NCBI GenBank assembly: GCA_900316525.1
Contig: ONDF01000019.1
Span: 1-49,071 of the forward strand
DNA length: 49,071 nt
DNA from: an uncultured Bacteroidales bacterium
GTDB taxonomy: Bacteria; Bacteroidota; Bacteroidia; Bacteroidales; UBA932
Direction: 5' to 3'
Each line of letters begins with the position of its first letter. Position 1 is the stretch's first letter. Below the pieces are notes generated by a model. It was not told the DNA's origin. It was given only the letters and a program-made list of their open reading frames with translations, and searched no databases. The translations under genes and the position numbers were made by a program. Of the stretch, positions 8,991 through 19,600 are shown piece by piece.

Positions 8991-9019
8991 GAGATTTCTC
9001 GACTACGCTCGAAATGACA
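8991..9019. repeat. Interspersed repeat of the TCGACTACGCTCGAAATGACA type carrying the AddB-like start codon
   Basis: The sequence around TTTCTCGACTACGCTCGAAA is one I recall as a common dispersed intergenic repeat in Bacteroidetes genomes; its antisense reads FERSREIS. Here it fills the 5' leader between the -7 box and the gene, and its conserved ATGACA supplies the first ATG. Only one copy of this family is seen in the window. Confidence 0.5.
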
Positions 9020-11887
9020 ATGATGATACCATTTCTCAAACAGGTCGCGGCGCATTATCTCGCGGCCGATATGGAAGGGACGTGCTTCGTCTTTCCCAAC
9101 CGGCGGTCGGCCGTGTTCTTCCGGAAGTACCTCGGCGACCTCCTGCGGGAGGGCGGCGCGGACCGTCCGATGCGCGCGCCCCAGTCGCTGACCATCAACG
9201 ATTTCTTCTACAAGGTCTATGGCGGCGAGGTGACGGACCGCATCCGTCTCCTGCTGGAGCTGTACGAGTCCTACAAGGCCGTGTACCCGAAGGCCGAGCC
9301 CCTGGACGAGTTCATCTTCTGGGGCGAGGTGATCCTCGCGGACTTCGGTGACGTGGACAAGTTCCTCGTGGACGCGGAGGACCTGTTCACCGACGTGGCG
9401 GACTTCAAGGACATCCAGGACGACTACAGCCACCTGTCGGACGTCCAGCGCGAGGCCGTCCTGCATTTCGTGAACCATTTCCGCGACCGGAACGGCCGCC
9501 TGACCGTCCGGCTGGACACGGACGACACCACCGTGAAGGCCCGCTTCCTGCAGGTCTGGAACATCCTTTTCCCGCTCTATAAGGATTTCCGGGCGCGTCT
9601 CCGCGCGCAGGGGATGGCCTACGAGGGGATGGTGTACCGCGACCTGGCCGAGCGCCTGAAAGGCGGCGAGGCCGTGGCCGACATTCTCGCGGGCGTGTTC
9701 CCGCAGGCGCGCCGCTTCGTGTTCGTGGGCCTGAACGCCCTGAACGAGTGCGAGAAGACGGTCCTGCGGCGCCTCCGCGACGCCGGCCTGGCGGAGTTCT
9801 GCTGGGACTATGTCTCGGAAGCCGTGCGCGACCCGCGGAACAAGTCCTCGGTCTTCATGCGGGACAATGTCCGCGACTTTCCGAACGCCTTCCCGGTGGA
9901 TCCGGACGGCGTCGGAAAGCCCGCTTTCCACGTCGTGAGCGTGCCTTCCTCCGTGGGCCAGGCGAAGCTGGCCCCGGAGATCCTCTCGCGCTGCAACACG
10001 GAGAACCCGGTGGAGACGGCCTTCATCCTCCCCGACGAGAACCTCCTGATGCCCCTGCTGAACTCCATTCCGCCGGAGTATGACAGCATCAACGTGACGA
10101 TGGGCTGCCCGCTCACGGGTGGCGCCGTCTATGCCCTGGTCTCCTCCCTGGCCGCCATGCAGCAGCGCCTGCGGGAGAAGTCCGGCGTCTGGCACTTCTA
10201 TCACCGCGAGGTCCGTTCCATCTTCGCGAACAGCCTGTTCCGCGCCGTCCTGACCCCGGAGGAAGAAACGGTCGTCCAGGAAGTCAAGAAGGACGCCAAG
10301 TATTACGTCCCGCAGGCGGACCTGCAGGGCGGCCCGCTGCTGGACCTGGTGTTCCGTCCGGTCGTCACCCGTCCCAAGGAGGCCTCCGCGGACCAGAACC
10401 GCGCGCTGGTGAAGTACCTTTCCGACATCGTCAGCTACGTGGGCTGGAAGCTCCGTGGCGTGGAGGCGATGCTGCTGGAACTGGACTTCGCGAAGCGGTG
10501 CATGCAGTCGCTGAACCTGCTCGGGGACATCGGCCTGGACGTCCTGCCCGCCACCTGGCTCCGCCTGCTGGACGAACTGCTGTCCGGCGAGTCCGTCCCG
10601 TTCCGGGGCGAGCCGCTGGAGGGCCTGCAGGTGATGGGCCCGCTGGAAACCCGCGCCCTGGATTTCCGGAACATCGTCCTTTTCTCCGCCAACGAGGGCG
10701 TTTTCCCGCGCCGGAGCAGCAGCGCGTCCTTTGTCCCGCCGGAACTCCGGAAGGGTTTCGGCCTGCCTACCTTCGAGTATCAGGACAGCGTGTGGGCCTA
10801 CTATTTCTACCGGATGATCCAGCGCGCGGAGCACGTGTGGCTGGTGTCCGACAGCCGGACCGAAGGCCTCAAGTCCGGCGAGGAAAGCCGGTATATCAAG
10901 CAGCTGCAATACCATTACCGGGCGCCGCTGGAGCGCTTCGTCGCCACCTCCCGCATGGAGCTGGCCCCCGAGGCCGACGCCATTCCCAAGACGGCGGCGG
11001 ACATCGACCTTATCCGCGAGGGCGAGCATTCCGCCTCGTCCCTCCAGAGCTACCTGTACTGCCCGGCCAAGTTCTACTATTCCTTCATCAAGCGCCTGAG
11101 CACCGAGGAGGAGGTGCTGGAAGCGATGGACGCCGGCGCCCTGGGAACCGTGTACCACGGCACCATGCAGGCGCTGTACGGACCCTTTGTGGACAAGTGC
11201 CTGACGGTGGCGGACCTCGACGGGATGCTGAAGGACCGGAAGGCCGTCAAGGCCCTCGTCCGGCAGACCATCCTCAAGAAGATGCAGACGGTCGATGTCA
11301 CCGGCCGCGACCTTGTCGTGGAGGAAGTCATCGTCGAGTACGTCCTCCGCACGCTCCGGCACGACCGGGAGCTCCTGGTCAGCTCCGGCTCGAAGGGTTT
11401 CGACATCCTGTTCCTGGAGGAGAAGATGCTGGGAACGTTCGAGGGCTTCAAGATCAAGGGCTATGCGGACCGCATCGACAGCTACCTCGCCGGGGAGGCC
11501 CGCATCGTGGACTACAAGACGGGCAAGGTGGAGCAGGACGACATCGACATCACCGACGACAACGCCGCCGACGTGGTGGAGAAGCTGTTCGGCCCCACGA
11601 ACAACGGACGCCCGAAGATCGCCCTCCAGCTGTTCATGTACGGCCTGCTGACGCAGGAGCAGGAGAAACTGCGCGGCCGGCCCGTGGTCAATTCCATCTA
11701 CTCGGTCTCCCGCCTGTTCACGGAACCGCTCGAGGACCGTCCGGCGAACGCCGAGTTCGCCCGCCTGACGCGGGAACGCCTCAAGGACCTCTTCGCGGAA
11801 ATGACGGACCCGTCCGTGCCTTTCCGCCGGACGGAGGAACGCAAGACCTGCGAATACTGTGACTTCAAAATGATTTGCGGCCGATGA
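9014..11887 (+). CDS. AddB-like PD-(D/E)XK nuclease family protein
   Basis: The 957-residue protein resembles the AddB subunit of AddAB double-strand-break repair enzymes. The N-terminal ~800 residues are an inactive-helicase-like region (VFPNRRSAVFF near the start, VMGPLETRALDFRN, VSDSRTEGL). The C-terminal nuclease domain shows KGYADRID followed by RIVDYKTG, the D...DxK catalytic core. Four cysteines, one in YLYCPAKFYY before the nuclease and three in CEYCDFKMIC at the end, fit the AddB iron-sulphur cluster. The next gene starts inside its stop (ATGA), so the two subunits are coupled. ATG 9020 or 9023 are alternative starts, since 9014 lies in a dispersed repeat. Confidence 0.87.
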   Translation: MTMMIPFLKQVAAHYLAADMEGTCFVFPNRRSAVFFRKYLGDLLREGGADRPMRAPQSLTINDFFYKVYGGEVTDRIRLLLELYESYKAVYPKAEPLDEFIFWGEVILADFGDVDKFLVDAEDLFTDVADFKDIQDDYSHLSDVQREAVLHFVNHFRDRNGRLTVRLDTDDTTVKARFLQVWNILFPLYKDFRARLRAQGMAYEGMVYRDLAERLKGGEAVADILAGVFPQARRFVFVGLNALNECEKTVLRRLRDAGLAEFCWDYVSEAVRDPRNKSSVFMRDNVRDFPNAFPVDPDGVGKPAFHVVSVPSSVGQAKLAPEILSRCNTENPVETAFILPDENLLMPLLNSIPPEYDSINVTMGCPLTGGAVYALVSSLAAMQQRLREKSGVWHFYHREVRSIFANSLFRAVLTPEEETVVQEVKKDAKYYVPQADLQGGPLLDLVFRPVVTRPKEASADQNRALVKYLSDIVSYVGWKLRGVEAMLLELDFAKRCMQSLNLLGDIGLDVLPATWLRLLDELLSGESVPFRGEPLEGLQVMGPLETRALDFRNIVLFSANEGVFPRRSSSASFVPPELRKGFGLPTFEYQDSVWAYYFYRMIQRAEHVWLVSDSRTEGLKSGEESRYIKQLQYHYRAPLERFVATSRMELAPEADAIPKTAADIDLIREGEHSASSLQSYLYCPAKFYYSFIKRLSTEEEVLEAMDAGALGTVYHGTMQALYGPFVDKCLTVADLDGMLKDRKAVKALVRQTILKKMQTVDVTGRDLVVEEVIVEYVLRTLRHDRELLVSSGSKGFDILFLEEKMLGTFEGFKIKGYADRIDSYLAGEARIVDYKTGKVEQDDIDITDDNAADVVEKLFGPTNNGRPKIALQLFMYGLLTQEQEKLRGRPVVNSIYSVSRLFTEPLEDRPANAEFARLTRERLKDLFAEMTDPSVPFRRTEERKTCEYCDFKMICGR

Positions 11888-14800
11888 TCAAGATCATGAA
11901 AGCTTCCGCCGGTTCGGGAAAGACCTACAACCTGGCCCGCGAATACATCCGCCTGCTCCTGACGAAGAAGGATCCGCAGGCCTACCGCCACATCCTCGCC
12001 GTGACCTTCACCAACAAGGCCACCGACGAGATGAAGCGCCGCATCCTGGACGAGCTGTTCACCCTCTCCACGGAACCGGCCAAGTCGCCGTACTTCGAGG
12101 ATTTCCTCCCGGAGTTCAAGACGGCGGAAGCCCTGCAGAAACGAGCTTCCAGCCAGCTGGGCGGCATCCTGCACGACTATTCTTCCTTCGCGGTGTCCAC
12201 CATCGACAAGTTCTTCCAGCAGACGCTGCGGGCCTTCTCCCGCGAGATCGGGCAGTTCGCTTCCTACCAGGTGGAACTGGACAAGGCCGCCCTGGTGGAG
12301 GAGAGCGTGGACCGCATCCTGGACGGCCTCACGGAGGACGACCGGGGCCTGCTCGGCTGGCTCACCGAGAACGTGAAGACCGGCCTGGAGAACGGCAGCC
12401 GCTTCAACTTGGAGCCCCCGCTCAAGGAGATGGCCGTGAACCTCAAGTCCACGGACCATGCGGAGGCGGTCCGCCGGTACGGCATCGACGAGGACGCCGC
12501 GTATGCCAAGGACCATCTGAAGGAGATCCAGAAGGGCTGCGCAGCCCTCTGCGAAGCGTATGTGAAGGATGTCCGGGACGCCGCGCAAGCCGTCCTGGAC
12601 GTGCTGGAGCGGCACGGCGTGGACCCGGCCGACAGCAACCGCGGCTTCCTGAAAGCCCTGTACGGCTTCCGGGACCTGGGCCCGCGCGATGCGGTCTGGA
12701 CCCCCACGGACTCGTTCCTGGACAAGGCGGCCGATTCTACGAAGTGGTTCGCCAAGACCAAGGACCGGTTCCGCGTGGAGCTGGAAGGGAGCCTGGAAGA
12801 ACCTTTGAACGCGTTCTGCACCCTGTTCGGGGACCGTTTCCGCCAGTATCGGACGGCCGGCCTCATCGGCGGCCAGGCCTATACGCTGGGCATCGCCGCC
12901 GAGCTCCGGAAGGCCTTCGACGAGGTGCAGAAGGAAAAGAACGTCCTCTCCATCGACGACTCCAACACCATCCTGAAAGGCATCATCGACGGGTCCGACG
13001 CCCCCTTCGTGTATGAGAAGTTGGGCGTCCGGTTCGAGGATTTCCTCCTGGACGAGTTCCAGGACACGTCCACGATCCAGTGGGAGAATTTCCGCCCGCT
13101 GCTGCTGAACAGCGACGCCGGCGGGTTCGACAACCTGGTCGTGGGGGATGTCAAGCAGTCCATCTACCGCTGGCGCGGTTCCGACTGGCGCCTGCTGGAT
13201 TCCGGCGTGCGGAAGGATTTCCGCCTGGGCCCGGAGGCTGAGCAGGTGCTGGACGGCAACTACCGCACCTGCGGGGCCATCGTGCAGTTCAACAACGCCT
13301 TCTTCCCGTATGCGGCGGCGCAGCTGGACGGCCTTCTGGGCGGGGACGACATCCGCCGCATCTACCACGACGTGGAGCAGCAGGTCTGCTTCAAGGACCC
13401 CGCCGAGGGGTCCGTCGATATACGCTTCGTGGAGGACTACGACGCCGAGATGGATGAAATCGTCACCTCGGTGCGGAGCGTGACTGAAGCGCGCGGGGAG
13501 TACGGCGATGTCGCCATCCTCGTCCGGGGCAACCAGGACGGTTCCGATATCGCCGCCCGGCTGGTTTCGGAAGGGATTCCGGTCGTGTCCGACGACTCGC
13601 TCTTCGTGAAGTCCTCCGTGACGGTCCGGCGGCTCGTGTCCCAGCTCTCGCTGGTTGACGCGCCCGACTCCGAGGGGCGCGCTTCCGTGGCCGGCTTCCT
13701 GGCCCGGTCCATGGACATCCGCATCCCGGACCATTTCCATTCGCTGACGGACCTCGCGGAATCCCTCCTCCGGGACCTCCGGGAGGCCGATCCGGACACC
13801 TTCGAGGCGGAAGTGCCCTATATCCAATCCTTCATGGATTATCTCCTGGACTGGTCCGCCGCCCGGGGGAACGACCTGTCGGCCTTCCTCCGCGAGTGGG
13901 CCGACGCCGATCCCAAGATCGCCTCGCCCGAGACGGGTTCCGCCGTCCGCGTGATGACGGTCCACAAGTCCAAGGGCCTGGAGTTCCCGTACGTGATCTT
14001 CCCGTTCGCGGAAAAGGTCACCCTGTACAAGGGTTCTTCCTACTGGTGCCGTCCGGACGTGGACGGAACGCCGCTGGAGGCTTTTGCCGACGGCGTCTAC
14101 CACGTGGAACTGAGCGGCTCCAGCGAGAGCACGCTGTTCGCGGAGGATTATCACCGCGAGCGGAAGCTCCAGTTCATCGACAACATCAATGTCTTCTACG
14201 TGGCGCTGACGCGGGCGAAGTACGGCTTGAAGGTCATCGCGAAAACGCCTCCGGGCAAGGTGCTCGATGCCGTGCGGAACGGCCAGGACGCCGATTGGAA
14301 GAATCTCTCGCAGGTCCTGTACGGCTTTGTCGGGACGCTGGACTATCACGCGGGGAAGCTGTATGACTTCGGCGCGCTGAAGCGGGAGGCCGGGCCGGCC
14401 GCGCCGCTCCCGACGGGCTACCCGTCGTTCGCCGCCGGCGACCGCGGCCGCCTGAAGTTCAGCCGCGACGCGGCCGACTACTTCGGCCCGGACGGCCTCG
14501 TCGGCCCCGACGCATCCAACCGCCTCCGCGGCCTCGTCCTGCACGACATCCTCGCCTCCGTCACGGTGCCCGGCGACCTGCCCCGCGCCGTGGACCGCGC
14601 CGTCGCCTCCGGCGAGCTGCCGCGGGAGGACCGCGACCGCACGTTGGCCTTCCTGGAGGCGGAAATCGCCTCCGTGGCCGCCCGCGGCTGGTTCGCGGAC
14701 AGCGGCATCGAGGTGCTGAACGAGGCGCCGCTGCTGGGCGCGGACGGCGCCGAGGTCCGTCCGGACCGCGTCATCCTCCGCCCCGACGGCTCCGCCGCCG

Positions 14801-14955
14801 TCGTCGACTACAAGTTCGGCCAGCCCGAGAAGAAGTACCTGGACCAGGTCCGCGGCTATATGGACCTGTACCGCGCGCTGGGGCACAGTCCCGTCACGGG
14901 TACCCTCTGGTACATCCGCGAGGACGGCGAGGACGAGTTCGTGGAGGTGCGGTAG
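11884..14955 (+). CDS. AddA-like UvrD-family helicase-nuclease
   Basis: The 1023-residue protein has the full set of superfamily 1 helicase motifs: Walker A ASAGSGKT at ~7-14, VTFTNKAT, LLDEFQDTST (Walker B), VVGDVKQSIYRWRG, NYRT, MTVHKSKGLEFPYV and VALTRAK. A RecB-type nuclease core follows near the C-terminus (RPDRVIL then VVDYKFGQ). With the upstream gene it should form the end-processing complex that loads RecA at breaks. The ATG at 11884 overlaps the previous stop; the TTG nine bases earlier is less likely. A minus-strand terminator follows 20 bases after the stop. Confidence 0.9.
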   Translation: MIKIMKASAGSGKTYNLAREYIRLLLTKKDPQAYRHILAVTFTNKATDEMKRRILDELFTLSTEPAKSPYFEDFLPEFKTAEALQKRASSQLGGILHDYSSFAVSTIDKFFQQTLRAFSREIGQFASYQVELDKAALVEESVDRILDGLTEDDRGLLGWLTENVKTGLENGSRFNLEPPLKEMAVNLKSTDHAEAVRRYGIDEDAAYAKDHLKEIQKGCAALCEAYVKDVRDAAQAVLDVLERHGVDPADSNRGFLKALYGFRDLGPRDAVWTPTDSFLDKAADSTKWFAKTKDRFRVELEGSLEEPLNAFCTLFGDRFRQYRTAGLIGGQAYTLGIAAELRKAFDEVQKEKNVLSIDDSNTILKGIIDGSDAPFVYEKLGVRFEDFLLDEFQDTSTIQWENFRPLLLNSDAGGFDNLVVGDVKQSIYRWRGSDWRLLDSGVRKDFRLGPEAEQVLDGNYRTCGAIVQFNNAFFPYAAAQLDGLLGGDDIRRIYHDVEQQVCFKDPAEGSVDIRFVEDYDAEMDEIVTSVRSVTEARGEYGDVAILVRGNQDGSDIAARLVSEGIPVVSDDSLFVKSSVTVRRLVSQLSLVDAPDSEGRASVAGFLARSMDIRIPDHFHSLTDLAESLLRDLREADPDTFEAEVPYIQSFMDYLLDWSAARGNDLSAFLREWADADPKIASPETGSAVRVMTVHKSKGLEFPYVIFPFAEKVTLYKGSSYWCRPDVDGTPLEAFADGVYHVELSGSSESTLFAEDYHRERKLQFIDNINVFYVALTRAKYGLKVIAKTPPGKVLDAVRNGQDADWKNLSQVLYGFVGTLDYHAGKLYDFGALKREAGPAAPLPTGYPSFAAGDRGRLKFSRDAADYFGPDGLVGPDASNRLRGLVLHDILASVTVPGDLPRAVDRAVASGELPREDRDRTLAFLEAEIASVAARGWFADSGIEVLNEAPLLGADGAEVRPDRVILRPDGSAAVVDYKFGQPEKKYLDQVRGYMDLYRALGHSPVTGTLWYIREDGEDEFVEVR

Positions 14956-14975
14956 TTCCGCTTTGCTTAGGGATG

Positions 14976-15005
14976 AAAAAAGGGCCCCGGCAAGTGCCGA
15001 GGCCC
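14976..15005 (-). terminator. Rho-independent terminator of the SusC-SusD operon
   Basis: Read on the minus strand, GGGCCTCGGC pairs with GCCGGGGCCC around a 4-base loop (one mismatch) and six T residues follow. It lies 31 bases after the susD-like stop. On the plus strand it lacks the T-tract, so it serves the minus strand. Confidence 0.85.
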
Positions 15006-15036
15006 GATTTGTAACCGGTCAGGACCGGTGGGTCCG

Positions 15037-16656
15037 TTAGAAGTTCTTCGGAGCGGCAGTCGCGGACTGGGTCTTGTTTTCGCCACCCAGGCTCCAGGAG
15101 ATGCCCTTTTCCATGTTCTTCGCATTGTAGTCTGCATACTCGGCCGGGATGTTGCCGGCGTTGGTGTTGTATTCATTCTGCGGATACGGGATGCGCTGGA
15201 TGATGTTGCCCACGCTCACACCGGAGCTGGCGCTCACGGCCGGATAGGTGAGGATCTTGGAGGCGTAGTCCGGATAACCGGTACGGCGCTGCTCGGCCCA
15301 GGCCTCGACGGAGTTCGGGTACAGGGCGATCCACTTCTGGACCATGATGCTGCGCAGCTGCTCTTCCTTGTTGGAACCGAAGGCAGGCAGGGCGGCGATG
15401 TAGGCGTTCTGCTCGTCGGCGCTGATGGTGTTCTTACCGCCGGAACGGGTGACGAACACGCCGATCTCATCCATGGAAGCCTTGATGGCCTGCTTCCACA
15501 GGTCCTCGGCATTGCCGGAAATCCAGCCGCGGAGGGCAGCCTCGGCCTTGAGGAACAGGGCCTCGGAGTAGGAACTGTAGCACCAGGAGAGGTTCTCGTT
15601 GCCGGCGCCGCTGTAGTGGAACAGACCGTTCACGTCGTACATGTTCAGGCGGGCAAAGGATTTATTTCCGCCATGTCCGGTCACGACGTCAGTCTCGGTA
15701 TCGGAGGTGTAGTCGAAGGGATAACCGTCCCAGTTGCTGTTGCCGGCCGTGGCCGCATCGGTGCCGGGCAGGAAGAAGAAGGCGCGGCGGGGATCCACGA
15801 CGCCGGTCTTGTAACCCTTGTTGGTACCGTTCATCATGTCCATGAAGTCGCAGTTCGTGAAGGTGTTGGACCAGTCGTTGAAGGTACGGTCGTAGTAGTC
15901 GCCCCAGACACCGGTGTCGCAGCTGATGCGGGCGTAGTCGGACGGGCTGTCGAAGCAGCCGCCGGCGGCCGCCACGAAGTCGGCCTTGAACTTGTCAGTC
16001 TTGGAGTAACGCATGGAAAGACGCATGATCAGGGTGTTGGCGAACTTCTTCCACTGGTTCCAGTCGTTGTTGAACAGGAAGTCGTAGGCGGCGAAGTCGA
16101 ACTGGCCGGCCGTGTTGCCGAAAGCGGCGACGTCGGCCTTCAGGCGGCTGATCAGGTCAGCATAGATGTCCTCGACCTTGCTGTACGGGAGGGTGGTACC
16201 CTTGCCGGCGCCGAATTTGCCCTCGGCGTCGAAGTAAGGGGCGTCACCGTGACGGTCGATCACGCGGAGCCAGAGGACGACGTTCCACACGTCGTTGGCG
16301 GCCTTGATGCACTTGTACTCGGCCTGGTCACCGCAGATTTCGTCGATGAGCCAGTATTCCTGGAGACGGTCCGTGTAGAAGTCGCGCCAGTAAATGTCGC
16401 CCCAGCCGGCGTTGTAGCGCCAGAAGTCGGTCCAACCGAGGCCCTGGGCGAAGTAGTGGGCGTACATGTCGTCGTTCAGGTTGAAGTTACGCTGGTGGTC
16501 GTTGGAGGAACCGTTGTACAGCGTACGGCCGAAGATGTACATCGGCTGGGCGGAGTCCATGGTAAGACCCGTGGTGGGTTTGTTCATCTCATCGAACTTG
16601 GCGGTGCAGGATGCCAGGGCGAGAAGAGCAAGGACAGGTATGATAAACTTTTTCAT
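15037..16656 (-). CDS. SusD/RagB-family (SusD-like_2) nutrient-binding lipoprotein
   Basis: The 539-residue protein has a lipoprotein signal (MKKFIIPVLALLALASC) and a FDEMNKP-like start of the mature chain typical of SusD-like_2 proteins. Aromatic-rich blocks such as YAHYFAQGLGWTDFW and the helical repeats with KCIKAANDVWNVV fit the family. It is the surface partner that captures a glycan or peptide and hands it to the SusC channel. It follows susC by 19 bases. The TTG two codons upstream of 16656 was not chosen because ATG gives a standard signal. No enzyme gene is in the operon, so the substrate cannot be told. Confidence 0.93.
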   Translation of the reverse strand: MKKFIIPVLALLALASCTAKFDEMNKPTTGLTMDSAQPMYIFGRTLYNGSSNDHQRNFNLNDDMYAHYFAQGLGWTDFWRYNAGWGDIYWRDFYTDRLQEYWLIDEICGDQAEYKCIKAANDVWNVVLWLRVIDRHGDAPYFDAEGKFGAGKGTTLPYSKVEDIYADLISRLKADVAAFGNTAGQFDFAAYDFLFNNDWNQWKKFANTLIMRLSMRYSKTDKFKADFVAAAGGCFDSPSDYARISCDTGVWGDYYDRTFNDWSNTFTNCDFMDMMNGTNKGYKTGVVDPRRAFFFLPGTDAATAGNSNWDGYPFDYTSDTETDVVTGHGGNKSFARLNMYDVNGLFHYSGAGNENLSWCYSSYSEALFLKAEAALRGWISGNAEDLWKQAIKASMDEIGVFVTRSGGKNTISADEQNAYIAALPAFGSNKEEQLRSIMVQKWIALYPNSVEAWAEQRRTGYPDYASKILTYPAVSASSGVSVGNIIQRIPYPQNEYNTNAGNIPAEYADYNAKNMEKGISWSLGGENKTQSATAAPKNF

Positions 16657-16675
16657 ATTCAAGTTCTCCCTTTAA

Positions 16676-19600
16676 TTAGAAACCGATGTTGATGGCGACA
16701 CCGAAGTTGCGGGTGGCCGGATACGGGCACAGGTCAAAGGCGGTAGCCATGAGGGAATTCTCCGTGAGGGCGCCGTCCGGGGTGGTTCCCGGGGTGTGCT
16801 TGAGGAAGTAGAAGAGGTTGGAACCCACGGCGGAAACGCGGATGTTGTTCACATAGCCGCCGAAGGCGCGGTCCAGGAACTTCTTGGGGATGCTGTAGCC
16901 GAGGGAAAGCTCGCTCAGCTTCAGGTAGGAAGCGTCATAGACGCACTCTTCCATCGGGATGTTGTTCCAGAAGTTCTGGGCGGTTACTTCCTCCTTGTTC
17001 ACGGAACCATCCGCAAGGACACCGGCGATGACGCGCTTGCTGCGGTCGGCGGTGCGGAGACCGGTACCGCTGTGCAGGGTCATGTACTCCGTGGCGGAAT
17101 ACAGGCTGCCGCCCTTCTGGAAGGAGAACAGGGCGTTGAGTGCGATGCCCTTCCAGGAGAAGTTGAGGCCGAAGGAACCGGTGAAGTCCGGAGCCACGCT
17201 GGCGATCTCCTTGTTGGATTCGATCACGGGAAGACCGTTCGTGCCGATGACCTTGTTGCCCTTGTCGTCGTACTTGTAGCCGGTACCGACCAGGGTGCCG
17301 ATCTCGCGGCCCTCGATGGCATAGACGGTGCCGTCGCCGCTGGAGGAGAAGTTGATGTTACCGAGGGAGTAGCGGTCCATGTCGATGCCCATCTCGGCGT
17401 TGTGGTAGAGCTCGAGCACCTTGTTCCAGTTCTTGGCGAAGTTGAAGGTGGCGCCGAAGGTGACGTCGCGGGTGCGGATGAAGTCGGCGTTGAGCTGGAA
17501 CTCGATACCCTGGTTCTGGATGTTACCGGCGTTGATCCACTGGCGCTGCACGCCGGAGGAGTACGGGAGGTCGATGCGCATCACCTGGTTCACCGTGTTG
17601 GAGTGATAGTAGGTGAAGTCGAAGCCGAGACGGTTCTTGAAGAAGTGCCACTCGGTACCGAGTTCCCAGGAAGTCACCATTTCGGGCTTCAGGTTGGCGT
17701 TCGCGCGGGTGGTCGGGTAGGTGATGTAGTTGAGGTCGTTGATGCCGCTGGAGGTGCCCAGCAGGGTCATCAGCTGGTAAGGATCGGTATCCTTACCCAC
17801 CTTCGCCCAGGAAGCGCGGATCTTGCCGTAGTCCAGGATGTCCTTGTTGTAGCTCACGCCCATCTCATCGAGCATGCCGGTGAGGAGGTAGGAGAGGCTC
17901 ACGGACGGATAGAAGTAGCTGCGGTTCTCGGCCGGGAGGGTGGAGGACCAGTCGTTACGGGCGGTCACGTCCAGGAAGAGGAAGTTCTTGTAACCGAGGT
18001 TCGCGAAAGCGTACAGGGACTGGATTTCCTTCTCGTAGATGTCGTTGTAGGTGTCGCTGTCCAGCTGTCCGGCACGGATGTAGTAAGCACCGGAGAACGG
18101 GATGTTCTTGGCATCGGCCCGGAGGACCTCGTTCTTATAGTGCATGATGTTGCCGCCCACGCTGGCGCCGAAGTCGAAGTCACCGAACTTGTTGTTGTAG
18201 GAGAGGAGGCCTTCGAGGTTGTTCTCCATCGTGGTGGACTTCCGCATGGAGAATTCGGGCCAGTTGAAACCGGAGGTGTCGTACAGGCGGGTGTTCTTTT
18301 CCGTCGTGCCTGCCCAGGTGAGACCTTCCTTCACCTTGAAGGTGAGGTTCTTCATGAGGTTGACGGTGAGCGTGCCCACGCCGAAGAACTTGTTCTGGAC
18401 GTCGCCGTTCACCAGGTTGTTCTGGATGAAGTAGGGGTTCTGGCAGTTCGGGCTCACCTTGTACCAGTTGACCTGGGCCTCGGCGCCGGCACCGGCGGCC
18501 GCGGCGTTGGCGTCGAGCCAGTGCTCGGCGAGGTCGGAGAGCTTGATGCTGCGGGGCATGGTGAGGATGGCGTAGGAGGAACCGTAGGCACCACGGGCCT
18601 GGCGGTTGTTACCGGCGGTGTTCACGTAGTTGGCCTTCACGTCCAGCGTGAGCCAGTCGGTGAGCTTGTTGCTGGTGACGAAGTCCACGCTCGTGCGCTT
18701 GATGTTGGAGGTCTTCACCACGGAGTTGGTGTTGTCGTAGCCCAGGGTGAGACGGAACGGGTTGTCCTTTCCGCCGCCGGCGAGGGTCACGTTGTTGCTC
18801 TGGCTGTTACCGGTCCGGTAGAATTCCTTCCAGGGGTTCTCGGTGCCGATATAGGAGATCTCGGAGGTTCCGTCCCACCAGTTGGCCTTGGTGGTGGAGG
18901 CGCTCATTTCTTCGCCCCAGGAACCGGTGGCCTGCTTGTCATACTTGCCCAGGGTACCCTGGCCGTAGATGTTCTGCAGGGCGGGGAAGTAGGTGACGGG
19001 AGACCAGGTGAACTTGCCGTTGTAGGTGACACCGATCTTTTCCTGGCCCTTGCCGCCCTTCTTGGTGGTGATGAGGATGACACCGTTACCGGCGCGGGAG
19101 CCGTACAGGGCCGCAGCGGTCGCGCCCTTCAGCACGGAAACGCTCTCGATGTCCTCGGGGTTGATGTCGAACGCACCGCCCTGGTGGTCGATGGAGCCCC
19201 AAAGACCGGCCTGGTCGGCACCGGGCATGCCGCCGTTGTCGTAAGGAACGCCGTCCACGACATAGAGCGGGGAGTTGTTGTCGGAAAGGGAGGAGTTACC
19301 ACGGAGGACCACACGGGTGGATCCGCCGGCGCCGGTCGCGGAGTTGTTGATCGCCAGACCGGCCACCTTGCCCATGAGGGCGTCGGTGAGGGTGACGCCG
19401 CCGCCGCGGGTGAGCTCTTCCGCCTTGACGTCCTGCACGGCGTAGCCGAGGGACTTCTTTTCACGGGAGATGCCGAGGGCGGTGACGACGACTTCGTCCA
19501 GGAGTTCGCTGTCTTCCTTGAGGACGATGTTCTTGGAGGAACCGTCGAACACGTATTCGACGGGTGCATAGCCGATGCAGGTCACCTGGATGGTGGCGCC

